Assembly (NCBI RefSeq): GCF_001602525.1
Contig: NZ_LSYT01000010.1
Span: forward strand, 124,001 to 188,000
Source of the DNA: Flavobacterium chilense
GTDB taxonomy: Bacteria > Bacteroidota > Bacteroidia > Flavobacteriales > Flavobacteriaceae
Reading direction: 5' to 3'
Length of the DNA: 64,000 nucleotides
Below, one piece after another: positions 26,746 to 34,679 of the stretch; within the stretch, counting starts at the first letter, position 1, and the number at the start of each line of letters is the position of its first letter. Below the pieces are notes generated by a model. That model searched no databases and was not told the DNA's origin. It saw nothing but the letters and a program-made list of their open reading frames with translations. The position numbers and the translations under genes are program-made.

Positions 26746-27971
26746 TATTTGTCCGGTCTAACTGTTACCGGTAAACCATAAGACACTTTTACCGGATTTC
26801 CATCCTTAGAAGCCGGTATCCATTTTGGAGAAAGTTTCAATACACGAATTATCTCGTCTCCTATCCCGAAACCACTATCTTTTACAACTTTAAAATCTGA
26901 CAGACTTCCATCTTTTTCAACCGAAAATGACATTTGTATCTTTCCGTCAATATTGTGTTTTGATGCTTCTGAAGGCATTTTAAAGTTTTTACCAATAAAT
27001 TTATAGAATTCTTCTATTCCACCCGGAAACTCAGGCTCTTTTACACTTGCTGTATCATAACTAACAGTGAATCCATCAGATTTTTTGGGTCCGTTTTTTT
27101 CAGTTTGAGCCATTGTTTTTGTACTGAACATAAACAATAACAAAGCATAAACTACACCTACACTAAATACTTTTAATACAATTTTAATCGGAGATTCTTT
27201 TTTGGTCATCATAAGTAATCGTTTTTTGGTTATTAAATAATTGATATTACTCGCCAGAGCAATTGTATTTTTATTGGAAGCAAAATCCAACAATAAATTC
27301 TGATATGTTTTAACAGAATCAAACTGTTTATTTACAGCTTCATCAGCCAGAAATTCATGGTTGAGTTTGATTGCTTTTTTATAAAGTAAAAGCAATGGAT
27401 TAAACCAAAACACAATTTGCAAAACTTCGATAAAAAGGATGTCCAAAGTATGTTTTTGATTTAAATGTGCTTTTTCGTGCGCAATTAATTCTAATGGTAT
27501 TTCCCCCTTTTCGAATGTTTCTTTATGGATAAAAATAGATTTCCAGAAAGAATGCGGCAAAATAGACTCATTGATTAAAACTACTTTTTCGCCTTTTATA
27601 ATTTGTACTTCATTTGTTTTTATGCGCTTGTAAAACGAATACAATCCAAAGAAAAAACGAGCTGTTAATACTAAAACTACTACAGCATAAACAATAACAA
27701 TTAAAATCATAACAATATCATTGAATGAAATAGCAGCTAGACTTTCATTACTTTTTTGAATCACCAATTCATTCAATTGAATTAATCCTGTTTTATTGGA
27801 AAAAGCAGATTGAAACGAAATAATTTGCAGCGGAATTACAAAGCTAAAAACCAAACTCCCCAACAAATAAGCACGATTAAAACGAAACATTTTTTCGTTC
27901 TCCAGCCATAATTTATATACTGCATAAAAAATCAAAAGCAGTATTCCTGATTTTAAAAGATAAAGTATCAT
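26745..27971 (-). CDS. BlaR1-like M56 peptidase fused to a TonB C-terminal domain
   Basis: A 408-residue inner-membrane protein. Helices lie at about residues 2-18, 35-55, 88-110 and 265-285. The zinc protease motif HEKAH is in LELIAHEKAHLNQKH near residue 167. FNPLLLLYKKAIKLNHEFLADE carries the second-domain glutamate region. After the last helix, a periplasmic TonB C-terminal domain (residues 310-408) is attached. M56 proteins with BlaI repressors act as membrane sensors that release repression, and the TonB-domain variant is common in Bacteroidota. Its start overlaps blaI by four bases. Confidence 0.9.
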   Translation of the reverse strand: MILYLLKSGILLLIFYAVYKLWLENEKMFRFNRAYLLGSLVFSFVIPLQIISFQSAFSNKTGLIQLNELVIQKSNESLAAISFNDIVMILIVIVYAVVVLVLTARFFFGLYSFYKRIKTNEVQIIKGEKVVLINESILPHSFWKSIFIHKETFEKGEIPLELIAHEKAHLNQKHTLDILFIEVLQIVFWFNPLLLLYKKAIKLNHEFLADEAVNKQFDSVKTYQNLLLDFASNKNTIALASNINYLITKKRLLMMTKKESPIKIVLKVFSVGVVYALLLFMFSTKTMAQTEKNGPKKSDGFTVSYDTASVKEPEFPGGIEEFYKFIGKNFKMPSEASKHNIDGKIQMSFSVEKDGSLSDFKVVKDSGFGIGDEIIRVLKLSPKWIPASKDGNPVKVSYGLPVTVRPDK

Positions 27972-28339
27972 TTTTTCTTTTTTTGAATTTCCGAATCGAT
28001 TATTTTTCTAAGTTCTTCCAGTTCCGAAGTCGATAAATTGGTTTCTTTTGTAAAAAAAGAAGCAAATTGGGAAGCCGAATTATTAAAGAAATTGCTAATT
28101 AATCCGTTGACATGTTTCGAGAAATAAACCGTTTTTTCGACTAGAGGATAATATTCTCTCGAATTCCCGAATTCATTATAGGCTACGAATTTCTTATCGA
28201 TCATTCGTTTCAAAAGCGTGGCAACGGTTGTTGTTGCCGGTTTTGGTTCCGGATACGCTTCAAGCAAATCCTTCATGAAAGCTTTTTCAAGTTTCCATAA
28301 ATGTTCCATTAATTGTTCTTCTGAATTTGATAGTTGCAT
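27968..28339 (-). CDS. BlaI/MecI/CopY family repressor
   Basis: A 123-residue winged-helix repressor. LSNSEEQLMEHLWKLEKAFMKDLLEAYPE is the N-terminal winged helix. TTTVATLLKRMIDKKFVAY is the recognition helix and cleavage-region pattern of BlaI, and the C-terminal dimerisation helices follow. It is the first gene of an operon with the M56-TonB sensor and the free TonB domain, and presumably controls it. A heptanucleotide repeat tract lies 91 bp upstream and could alter promoter spacing. Confidence 0.92.
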   Translation of the reverse strand: MQLSNSEEQLMEHLWKLEKAFMKDLLEAYPEPKPATTTVATLLKRMIDKKFVAYNEFGNSREYYPLVEKTVYFSKHVNGLISNFFNNSASQFASFFTKETNLSTSELEELRKIIDSEIQKKKK

Positions 28340-28427
28340 TTTTTTGAGGTTCTAAGTTGCTAGGATTCTAAGGTTCTGAGTTTTTTTCTCACAGATTAAA
28401 ATAATTTTCACTGTGTATTTAACACCA

Positions 28428-28525
28428 ATTCTTTATTCTTTATTCTTTATTCTTTATTCTTTATTCTTTATTCTTTATTCTTTATTCTTTATTCTTTATT
28501 CTTTATTCTTTATTCTTTATTCTTT
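28428..28525. repeat. 7-bp tandem repeat (CTTTATT), about 14 units
   Basis: Thirteen perfect units run from 28431 to 28521, with partial units on each side. The tract starts inside the last codons of the MORN-type gene, whose stop codon (28510-28512) is made of repeat sequence. It continues into the blaI upstream region. Perfect arrays of this kind change length by slipped-strand replication. Confidence 0.95.
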
Positions 28526-28941
28526 TCAGAAATCAACTCGCCGTTATCATACTTTTTAATTTCGGTTAGTTTTCCTTTATCGGTATAAAATTTCCAATCT
28601 CCAAAATAAAACCAATGCGTTTCTACGGCATTCACTTCGATTTTTGTTTTTCCTTTTGATTGTACTTTTCCGTTTTCATAATAATATTTCACCATACAGA
28701 TTCCGTTTTTGTATTTTTCGGTTTTGTAGATTTTTCCGTTAATGTAGGATTTCCACTTTTTTACCGGAAGATCTTTTTTGTAATATTCATACGATTTATA
28801 ATCAGTTCCGTCTTGCGAATAGGTATCAATCCAAACACCTTCTTTTTTCTTTTCAATTTTCTGATTGACAGGTTTGCTTTTACAACTCAAAAGCATTGAA
28901 CAGCAAATAAATAATAAAAAAAGTTTTTTTAAACTCATCAT
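28510..28941 (-). CDS. MORN-repeat-like lipoprotein
   Basis: A 143-residue protein with a lipobox (MLLSCKSK, cysteine at about residue 20). It carries several short Gly-Lys/Tyr-Glu-rich repeats (GVWIDTYSQDGTDYKSYEYY, KKWKSYINGKIYKTEKYKNG, VKYYYENGKVQSKG, GDWKFYTDKGKLTEIKKYDNG). These are of the MORN-variant type found in YwqK-like Bacteroidota proteins. The repeats form beta-hairpins; the role is unknown. The last codons (ending KNKE) and the stop are built from the 7-bp tandem repeat. Confidence 0.75.
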   Translation of the reverse strand: MMSLKKLFLLFICCSMLLSCKSKPVNQKIEKKKEGVWIDTYSQDGTDYKSYEYYKKDLPVKKWKSYINGKIYKTEKYKNGICMVKYYYENGKVQSKGKTKIEVNAVETHWFYFGDWKFYTDKGKLTEIKKYDNGELISEKNKE

Positions 28942-29441
28942 TGCTCTACAATTATAGATTTGTTTCTACAAATGTAGAGTTAAATTTTAAATACGCAAGT
29001 TTTTTTTTAAAGGTTCTAAGATTCTAAGTTACTAAGGGACTAAGGTTTTAGGTTCAAAGAGGCAGAGATTCAAAGAAACAAAGGTCTTTTCCTTCTTTGT
29101 CAAAGCTTAAAACTTTGACAAAGATTCTGAAAATAAAATTCCAAGAAACAGAGAATAATCCTAAATAAATTGCCCCAAGCTAAAGCTGGAGGCAATTGAA
29201 AAAACCTTTGAACTTTTCAAAAAAAATCCGCTCATTTCTGAACGGATTTACACCTTAAAAAACTTGTCACTTCTTTGTGGTCATTTTATTTAACTGCAAA
29301 GAACGCAAGTTTTTTTTAGGTTAAGTTTATAAACGCAAAGTTCGCAAAGCCACCTGATGAAGCTTTGCGAACTTTTATAAAATCTCGCTAAAAAACATAG
29401 CGAACTTTGCGTAAACCTTTGTATTCTTTGCAGTTAAAAAA
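28942..29441. repeat. Gene-free 500 bp of hairpins and nested palindromes
   Basis: No credible gene. In order: TCTAAG/CTAAG-type short repeats, a hairpin CTTTGTCAAAG...CTTTGACAAAG near 29094-29123 (related to 33644-33678), and a hairpin AATTGCC...GGCAATT at 29168-29197. A hairpin AAATCCG...CGGATTT lies near 29226-29252. A nested palindrome at 29289-29436 has inner arms AAAGTTCGCAAAGC (29337-29350) and its complement (29362-29375), and outer arms TTAACTGCAAAGAA and its complement. The last lies right after the dipeptidase stop and probably terminates it. Confidence 0.7.
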
Positions 29442-30833
29442 TTACTTAGAAGAAAGCTCTACAAAATATTTGTAAAATAACGGAATAGTTTCTATTCCTT
29501 TTAAGTAATTGAAGATTCCAAAATGTTCATTTGGCGAATGGATGGCATCGCTATCTAAACCAAAGCCCATAAGGATTGTTTTGCTTTTTAATTCTTTTTC
29601 GAATAAAGCTACAATTGGAATACTTCCGCCTGAACGAACCGGAATTGCAGGAACTCCAAACGTTTCTGTATAGGCTTTGTTTGCTGCCTGATATCCAATA
29701 CTGTCAATTGGCGTTACATAACCTTGTCCTCCGTGATGTGGTGAAACTTTTACCTTTACTCCTGCTGGTGCAATACTGGTAAAATGTTTTGTGAACAATT
29801 CTGTGATTTCTTCCCAATCCTGATTTGGAACTAAACGCATGGAGATTTTAGCAAATGCTTTACTTGCAATAACGGTTTTTGCTCCTTCTCCCTGATATCC
29901 GCCCCAGATTCCGTTTACATCTAATGTTGGACGAATTGAGTTGCGTTCGTTTGTTACATATCCTTTTTCGCCATAAACATCGTTTAAATCTAAGGCTTTT
30001 TTATATTTTTCTAAGCTAAAAGGTGCTTTTGCCATTTCGGCTCTTTCCTCAGCAGATAATTCCTGAACTTTGTCATAGAAACCCGGAATAGTAATGTGAT
30101 TGTCTTCGTCATGAAGTGAAGCAATCATTTTTGCCAAAACATTAATTGGGTTTGCTACTGCTCCACCGTATAAACCTGAATGCAAATCGCGGTTTGGACC
30201 TGTAACTTCTACCTCTACATAACTTAAACCACGTAAACCTGTTGTGATAGATGGTTGCTGATTAGAGATCATTCCGGTATCTGAAATCAAGATAACGTCA
30301 TTTTTTAGTTTTTCCTGATTGCGTTCTACGAACCAGGCTAAACTTGCAGAACCTACTTCTTCTTCTCCTTCGATCATGAATTTTACGTTACAAGGCAAAG
30401 TATTGCTTTGTACCATATATTCCAGTGCTTTTACATGCATGTACATTTGTCCTTTGTCGTCGCATGCTCCACGGGCAAAAATAGCGCCTTCAGGATGAAT
30501 TTCTGTAGTTTTAATAACAGGTTCAAATGGTGGTGAAGTCCATAATTCTAATGGATCTGGCGGTTGAACATCGTAGTGTCCGTAAACCAAAACAGTTGGT
30601 AAATTTGGATCGATTATTTTCTCTCCGTAAATAATTGGGTAACCCGGAGTATCGCAAACTTCGACTAAATCGCAACCTGCTTTAGATAAACTTTCTTTTA
30701 CAGCTTCGGCTGTGTCGATAACATCTTGTGAGTATGCAGTGTCAGCACTTACCGACGGAATCTTTAATAATTCGATCAATTCATTGATAAACCGATCTTT
30801 ATGTTGTTGAACGTAGGACTTAATATTTTCCAT
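29442..30833 (-). CDS. M20 family dipeptidase
   Basis: A 463-residue zinc aminoacyl-dipeptidase of the M20A/CNDP-like type. Metal ligands and catalytic residues are visible in VLVYGHYDVQPPDPLELW (His, with the catalytic Asp two on), RGACDDKGQMYMH (bridging Asp), EGEEEVGS (catalytic Glu and ligand), ISDTGM, and DAIHSPNEHF (last His). DLHSGLYGGAV marks the dimerisation lid domain. No signal peptide, so cytoplasmic. It is divergent from tRNA-Leu, with about 110 bp shared between them. Confidence 0.92.
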   Translation of the reverse strand: MENIKSYVQQHKDRFINELIELLKIPSVSADTAYSQDVIDTAEAVKESLSKAGCDLVEVCDTPGYPIIYGEKIIDPNLPTVLVYGHYDVQPPDPLELWTSPPFEPVIKTTEIHPEGAIFARGACDDKGQMYMHVKALEYMVQSNTLPCNVKFMIEGEEEVGSASLAWFVERNQEKLKNDVILISDTGMISNQQPSITTGLRGLSYVEVEVTGPNRDLHSGLYGGAVANPINVLAKMIASLHDEDNHITIPGFYDKVQELSAEERAEMAKAPFSLEKYKKALDLNDVYGEKGYVTNERNSIRPTLDVNGIWGGYQGEGAKTVIASKAFAKISMRLVPNQDWEEITELFTKHFTSIAPAGVKVKVSPHHGGQGYVTPIDSIGYQAANKAYTETFGVPAIPVRSGGSIPIVALFEKELKSKTILMGFGLDSDAIHSPNEHFGIFNYLKGIETIPLFYKYFVELSSK

Positions 30834-30900
30834 TTAAATTATTTTTATAGAAAACCAAAAGTACAAAAAAGAGAATTAATAATTTTTTTGAAATTTTTCT

Positions 30901-30929
30901 TTGAATATTCGAAAGTATGCTTATCTTTG
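30901..30929 (+). promoter_or_regulatory. Promoter of tRNA-Leu
   Basis: TTG (30901-30903) and TATCTTTG (30922-30929) are separated by 18 bases, a full match to the Bacteroidota -33/-7 pattern. The tRNA begins 13 bases later. Confidence 0.8.
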
Positions 30930-30942
30930 CACCCACAATTGA

Positions 30943-31024
30943 GCGGATATGGTGAAATTGGTAGACATGCCAGACTTAGGATCTGGTGCCGCAAGGCGTG
31001 TAGGTTCGAGTCCTATTATCCGCA
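30943..31024 (+). tRNA. tRNA-Leu (anticodon TAG)
   Basis: A class II tRNA of 82 bases without encoded CCA. The acceptor stem GCGGATA pairs with TATCCGC. The anticodon stem CCAGA/TCTGG surrounds CTTAGGA, with anticodon TAG at 30977-30979. A long variable arm GCCGCAAGGC and a T arm with TTCGAGT complete it, with discriminator A. Reads CUA-type leucine codons. Confidence 0.97.
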
Positions 31025-31027
31025 CTG

Positions 31028-31058
31028 AAAAAGCTTCTGAGAAATCAGAAGCTTTTTT
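31028..31058 (+). terminator. Terminator of tRNA-Leu
   Basis: AAAAAGCTTCTGA pairs with TCAGAAGCTTTTT over a GAAA loop, with a T run. Confidence 0.85.
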
Positions 31059-31248
31059 GTTTTAGACTCGATTCTTATCGAAATTACTAAACAAAATGGA
31101 TCAAAACCCATCCCTACAATATAATTTATTCCTCTGCAACTCTTTATAAAACCTTCAAAGAATCATTTACTTTATCGTAATAACAAAATTTAGTTTGTCA
31201 TTCTTTTTTAATTTAGATTCGTGACACAAAAGAAGAACTAAAACAATT

Positions 31249-32004
31249 ATGATAAAATATCTTTCAAGTTTCTTTAACAGCTGGTGGAAACCAATACTCT
31301 TTTGGATTACTTCTACCATACTATTAATAATATCTAACACTTTCAACAATCCCACCTTCGAAGATATCTCTTTTACAATATTCTGTTTCGGATTATTAAG
31401 TTTATTAATTTCAGCATTTTACCAATTATCAAAAAAGGAATGGCTTAAAACAATCTTTACTTTATTATTATTCGTTGGGACAATATTTATTGGTATCATT
31501 TTCGTCATTATGATATCTTTTATTGAGCAAGACAAACCCGACACTTGGGCAGAAAATCTAAAAATCCCAAAAAACATACAAATTAGCAATCCTGTTGACA
31601 TGGAATCTGGTATAAACCAAGACGAAAAAAAGCCTGACAGCATTACAAATAAAATTGTAAAAAAAACAGAATTTCAATTGTATAATTCATTTCAACCCGG
31701 ACTTTATGAATATGATTTTTGGATTGGAAAAATAGAAAGTGGTACAATTTACCTGAAAGCTTTTGAAATTACTCAAAACATATCACTCTCGGATGAAAGT
31801 CTTCCAAAACGAACTGCAATTAGCGTTTACAACCCTACAGACAATATAAAAAAGTATGGCACTAGCAATCATTTTACAATCTACGAAGGCGATTGGGGAC
31901 AACCATACGCAGCAAGATTTGAAGTTTGGTTTAAACCTGATAATGGCAAAAAAGAAATAAAATTATTTGCCAAAAATTATAAAATTGAAGGATGGATGCG
32001 ATAG
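31249..32004 (+). CDS. Membrane protein of unknown function
   Basis: A 251-residue protein. Three hydrophobic helices at about residues 15-30, 42-60 and 68-88 are followed by a soluble domain of about 150 residues, probably outside. That domain includes FQPGLYEYDFWIGKIESGTI, a strand-rich region and WGQPYAARFEVWFKPDNGKK. No family is recognised. It stands alone between tRNA-Leu and the palindromic repeat at 32078. Confidence 0.7.
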   Translation: MIKYLSSFFNSWWKPILFWITSTILLIISNTFNNPTFEDISFTIFCFGLLSLLISAFYQLSKKEWLKTIFTLLLFVGTIFIGIIFVIMISFIEQDKPDTWAENLKIPKNIQISNPVDMESGINQDEKKPDSITNKIVKKTEFQLYNSFQPGLYEYDFWIGKIESGTIYLKAFEITQNISLSDESLPKRTAISVYNPTDNIKKYGTSNHFTIYEGDWGQPYAARFEVWFKPDNGKKEIKLFAKNYKIEGWMR

Positions 32005-32077
32005 TTACAACTTAAACAAAAGCTTTTTAAATTTCCTAAAGCTTTCGCCGAAAACCACACAGATTAACCTCAATCTT

Positions 32078-32176
32078 GTCATTCCGAGGAACGAGGAATC
32101 TCACGCGCAGATAGGCAAAGATTGGCGCTTTTCTTTATGGAATTTCTTGCGAAGATTCCTCGTTCCTCGGAATGAC
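32078..32176. repeat. Perfect inverted repeat, GTCATTCCGAGGAACGAGG family
   Basis: The 23-base arms at 32078-32100 and 32154-32176 are exact reverse complements. Half-copies or variants occur near 40651-40672, 56199-56223, 56830-56860, 52286-52311 and 59896-59925. This is a widely dispersed palindromic repeat, probably a short non-autonomous element. Confidence 0.85.
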
Positions 32177-32199
32177 AAACTAAACGTAAAAACCTCACT

Positions 32200-32433
32200 T
32201 CACTCAACATCTAAATAAGGATCAAGAAGTTCCGCGAATTTATTGAGCCAATAATAATTATCTTCAATGTTTTTCCCTTCAGATGCTAAAGTTTCACAAC
32301 CTCGCATAGAACATAATGAAAGCGTATAATTTACTTGTCGTATCATCTTTGCCAAATCTTTTGGCTCAATAATATTGATTAAAAAATCTTTTAGTCTGGC
32401 TTCAACTTCTTTTGAAAGGCTTTCTGTAATCAT
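32200..32433 (-). CDS. 77-residue protein, paralogue of the gene at 56290
   Basis: A small helical protein starting at ATG 32433, with no recognised family. It aligns end to end with the 77-residue protein at 56290-56523, about half the positions identical by eye. Shared segments are LSKE.E.RL, MR.CETL, and EDxxYWLNxxAExLxPYLD. The conserved Trp, Cys and C-terminal PYLD motif suggest a real family. It is divergent from an XRE regulator, with a perfect palindrome between them. Its own TATATTTG -7 box lies on the minus strand at 32455-32462. Function unknown; regulation by the XRE neighbour is inferred. Confidence 0.75.
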   Translation of the reverse strand: MITESLSKEVEARLKDFLINIIEPKDLAKMIRQVNYTLSLCSMRGCETLASEGKNIEDNYYWLNKFAELLDPYLDVE

Positions 32434-32465
32434 TGTCTTATTTTTTAGATGTGTCAAATATAGTA

Positions 32466-32491
32466 AATTACACCCATACATGGGTGTAATT
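32466..32491. promoter_or_regulatory. Perfect 12-2-12 palindrome, probable operator
   Basis: AATTACACCCAT, AC, ATGGGTGTAATT. It lies between the divergent 77-residue gene and the XRE gene. On the minus strand it covers the place where the -33 element belonging to the TATATTTG box would be, as expected for a repressor site. Confidence 0.65.
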
Positions 32492-32519
32492 GAAAAATAA
32501 ATCTTATCACTTTTGAAAT

Positions 32520-32750
32520 ATGAATATTTCAGAAGAAACTTTTATTGCAAATCTAGGAATTCATGTTAGGCAATTACGTGAAAAGAAAGGCATGTCTCAA
32601 CAAGACTTAGCTGATGATTGCAGTATCACTCAAAATCAAGTAGGAAGAATAGAAAGAGCTGAAATAAATACTACTGTAAAAACTCTTATAAAAATTGCAA
32701 ACGCTTTAGATGTTGAGCCTAAAGAATTGTTTGATTTTCCTTTAAAATAG
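32520..32750 (+). CDS. XRE-family transcriptional regulator
   Basis: A 76-residue single-domain helix-turn-helix protein: LGIHVRQLREKKGMSQQDLADDCSITQNQVGRIERAEINTTVKTLIKIANALDV in pieces, with the recognition helix near residues 33-44. It probably binds as a dimer. The perfect palindrome 29 bp upstream of its ATG is the natural candidate site, controlling both itself and the divergent 77-residue gene. A YcxB-like gene follows after 23 bp. Confidence 0.88.
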   Translation: MNISEETFIANLGIHVRQLREKKGMSQQDLADDCSITQNQVGRIERAEINTTVKTLIKIANALDVEPKELFDFPLK

Positions 32751-32773
32751 AAGCTTAATTTTGCAAACTATCA

Positions 32774-33247
32774 ATGATTAAAACCAAAAAATTTCAACTT
32801 ACTAAAAAAGAATACTTTTCGTTTATTCTTAGAATTTTATTAAAAAAACAATGGCTTTCATTTGCTTTTATGTTAACACTTTCTGTTGCTATTCTTTTTA
32901 GTAACAACAAAAATTATCTTAACTCTTCTGTTATGGTTTTTGGTTTTCTATTTCCTCTTTACATGATTTTTATATATTGGAGATTTGCAAATTCAAAAGA
33001 AAACAAGATTTTTTTTACTGAAAGGCAATATGAAATTTTTACTGATAGAATCATTTCAAACATGGGAGAAATATCTGAAGGTACAGTCGCTATAAAAAGT
33101 TTTATAAAAGTTTTAGAATTAAAAGATCTTTACCTCTTGTACATTTCAAAAGCTCAATGTTTATACTTTCCAAAGCGAATTTTTGAAACTCAGGAAGATG
33201 AAAATTGGTTTAGAAATGAAGTGTTTTTGAAGATTAAAAACAGCTAA
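32774..33247 (+). CDS. YcxB-like membrane protein
   Basis: A 157-residue protein. Two hydrophobic helices (residues 30-47 and 52-70) are followed by a small soluble domain. FFTERQYEIFTDRIISNMG, then LYLLYISKAQCLYFPKRIFE, is the pattern of the YcxB-like C-terminal domain (a PH-like fold). It follows the XRE gene by 23 bp on the same strand. Function unknown. Confidence 0.7.
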   Translation: MIKTKKFQLTKKEYFSFILRILLKKQWLSFAFMLTLSVAILFSNNKNYLNSSVMVFGFLFPLYMIFIYWRFANSKENKIFFTERQYEIFTDRIISNMGEISEGTVAIKSFIKVLELKDLYLLYISKAQCLYFPKRIFETQEDENWFRNEVFLKIKNS

Positions 33248-33297
33248 ATTTCAGTTAGAATCTTTTTGCTTTAAAACAAAATTAACCCAACACTACA

Positions 33298-33606
33298 TTG
33301 AAAAAGTTCAGGAATCTTGATGAAACACAAAAATTTGCAATTGCAATTCCTGCTTTGTTTATTTTAAGCTGTTTAATAAAACGTTATCTTGAGAATTTTA
33401 GAGGTACCTGGATATATGCCTATGGAAGTGTTGGTTGTATAATTGTTTGCTTTTTAATGTTCTTTTTTTCTTTAGCCAATTCAATTTCAATTATCAGGTA
33501 TTTAAAAATAAAACTTCTGCCAAAAATATTATGGTTTCTCTTAAGCGCATCCGTTTTCCTTTTAATTGCAGGATTAATGATTGCAATAGCACTAGACATT
33601 GCATAA
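33298..33606 (+). CDS. Small membrane protein
   Basis: A 102-residue protein with a TTG start at 33298 (MKKFRNLDETQ); no in-frame ATG gives a full-length product. Three hydrophobic helices are visible (residues 13-27, 40-60, 78-98). No family recognised. It lies 50 bp after the YcxB-like gene and may belong to the same transcript. Moderately supported because of the start codon and lack of motifs. Confidence 0.5.
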   Translation: MKKFRNLDETQKFAIAIPALFILSCLIKRYLENFRGTWIYAYGSVGCIIVCFLMFFFSLANSISIIRYLKIKLLPKILWFLLSASVFLLIAGLMIAIALDIA

Positions 33607-33643
33607 TTTTCGGCTAAAGCCTTTCTCTTTCAAACATAAAAAA

Positions 33644-33678
33644 AACCTTTATCAAAGTTTAAAACTTTAACAAAGGTT
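33644..33678. terminator. Bidirectional terminator hairpin
   Basis: AACCTTTATCAAAGTTT pairs with AACTTTAACAAAGGTT with one mismatch. It lies between convergent genes and is related to the hairpin near 29094. Confidence 0.6.
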
Positions 33679-33751
33679 CTTCCTGTTTAAATGAACTTAT
33701 ATTTCTTATATGGTTTTAAAATTTCTCCATTCGCTTTTTATTTTTCAAAAA

Positions 33752-34414
33752 TCACTTTTCACCCAAAAGCTCCAGAATCTTATCGACATTAATTTCACTA
33801 TAATCATTAATATAAAAATCACATGGCGGAAGTTCCTCTTTTGTATGTGTACTCAAAACACCAACCACCTTCATTCCGGCATTTAATCCTGCTGTAGCAC
33901 CCGAGAAAGAATCTTCGAAAACCACACAATCAAACGGAGAAACTCCCACACGTTCTGCTGATTTTAGATATACTTCGGGATTGGGTTTATGAAACGTAAC
34001 ATCTTCGCTTGACATCATCGAATCCATTTTGTCGGCAATTTTCAGGGTATTGATGATCAAATCCAAATTTGCACGTGGTGCCGATGTTGCTACAGCTGTT
34101 TTAAATCCGCGAGATTTTAATTCGCTTAAAAAATCCAGATAATGCGGAATCGTATCGACTTTGTCTTTGTAAATTTCACGAAACATTCCTTCTTTTTCGT
34201 CTTCTAGTTTTATGAGTTCTTCTCCCGCAATTGGACGCTTGAAGAAATGTGACATGATATAACTGTTATGTTTTCCGTACATATGTTCTTCAAACTCTTC
34301 GTTGGTATACGGAACATTATATTTATCGAAAAACGCCTCAAAAGCCTTGACATGATGCGGATTGGTATGCGAAATCACGCCATCCATATCAAAAATTACA
34401 CATTGCTGTTTCAT
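33752..34414 (-). CDS. HAD-superfamily sugar phosphatase / beta-phosphoglucomutase-like
   Basis: A 220-residue HAD hydrolase. Motif I is DMDGVISHTNPHH (nucleophile Asp near residue 9), followed by a helical cap. Motif II is VATSAPR, motif III lysine is in TFHKPNPEVYLKSAE, and motif IV is VFEDSFSGATAGLNAGM. The layout matches the beta-phosphoglucomutase/phosphatase subfamily. The substrate is probably a small sugar phosphate, but it cannot be fixed. It lies downstream of the efflux operon, separated by a repeat. Confidence 0.88.
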   Translation of the reverse strand: MKQQCVIFDMDGVISHTNPHHVKAFEAFFDKYNVPYTNEEFEEHMYGKHNSYIMSHFFKRPIAGEELIKLEDEKEGMFREIYKDKVDTIPHYLDFLSELKSRGFKTAVATSAPRANLDLIINTLKIADKMDSMMSSEDVTFHKPNPEVYLKSAERVGVSPFDCVVFEDSFSGATAGLNAGMKVVGVLSTHTKEELPPCDFYINDYSEINVDKILELLGEK

Positions 34415-34568
34415 TCTGTATTTTTTGTTTTTTTAACGGTTGCAAGATAAGTTTTTCCGCAGAGTTGCACAGAGATTTTTCGTAGAGTTTTTTTTGAATG
34501 CCGCAAAGTCGCGAAGTCGCAAAGATTTATTTTAAAGCCACAGATTAATAAGATTTAAAGGATTTTTT

Positions 34569-34652
34569 AACGCAGATTTTAAAAAGATTTTAGCAGATTC
34601 AATTTTAATAATTATCTGCGTTTATCTGCTTAAATCTTTTTAAAATCTGCGT
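34569..34652. repeat. Inverted repeat, CGCAGATTTTAAAAAGATTT family
   Basis: The left arm 34569-34598 and right arm 34624-34652 pair with few mismatches. They form a long hairpin between the MFS gene and the HAD gene. A second family member is at 38911-39108. Confidence 0.7.
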
Positions 34653-34679
34653 GAAACAAAACTTTGCGAGATTAATTCT

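Noticed and set aside
28428..28525. CRISPR array
   Set aside because: The units are 7 bp, contiguous and without spacers, so this is a microsatellite. No cas genes occur in the window.
30801..31028. 75-residue frame across the M20-tRNA-Leu space
   Set aside because: It reads through the tRNA promoter and tRNA.
31967..32218. 83-residue plus-strand frame
   Set aside because: It spans the perfect palindrome at 32078 and overlaps two real gene ends.
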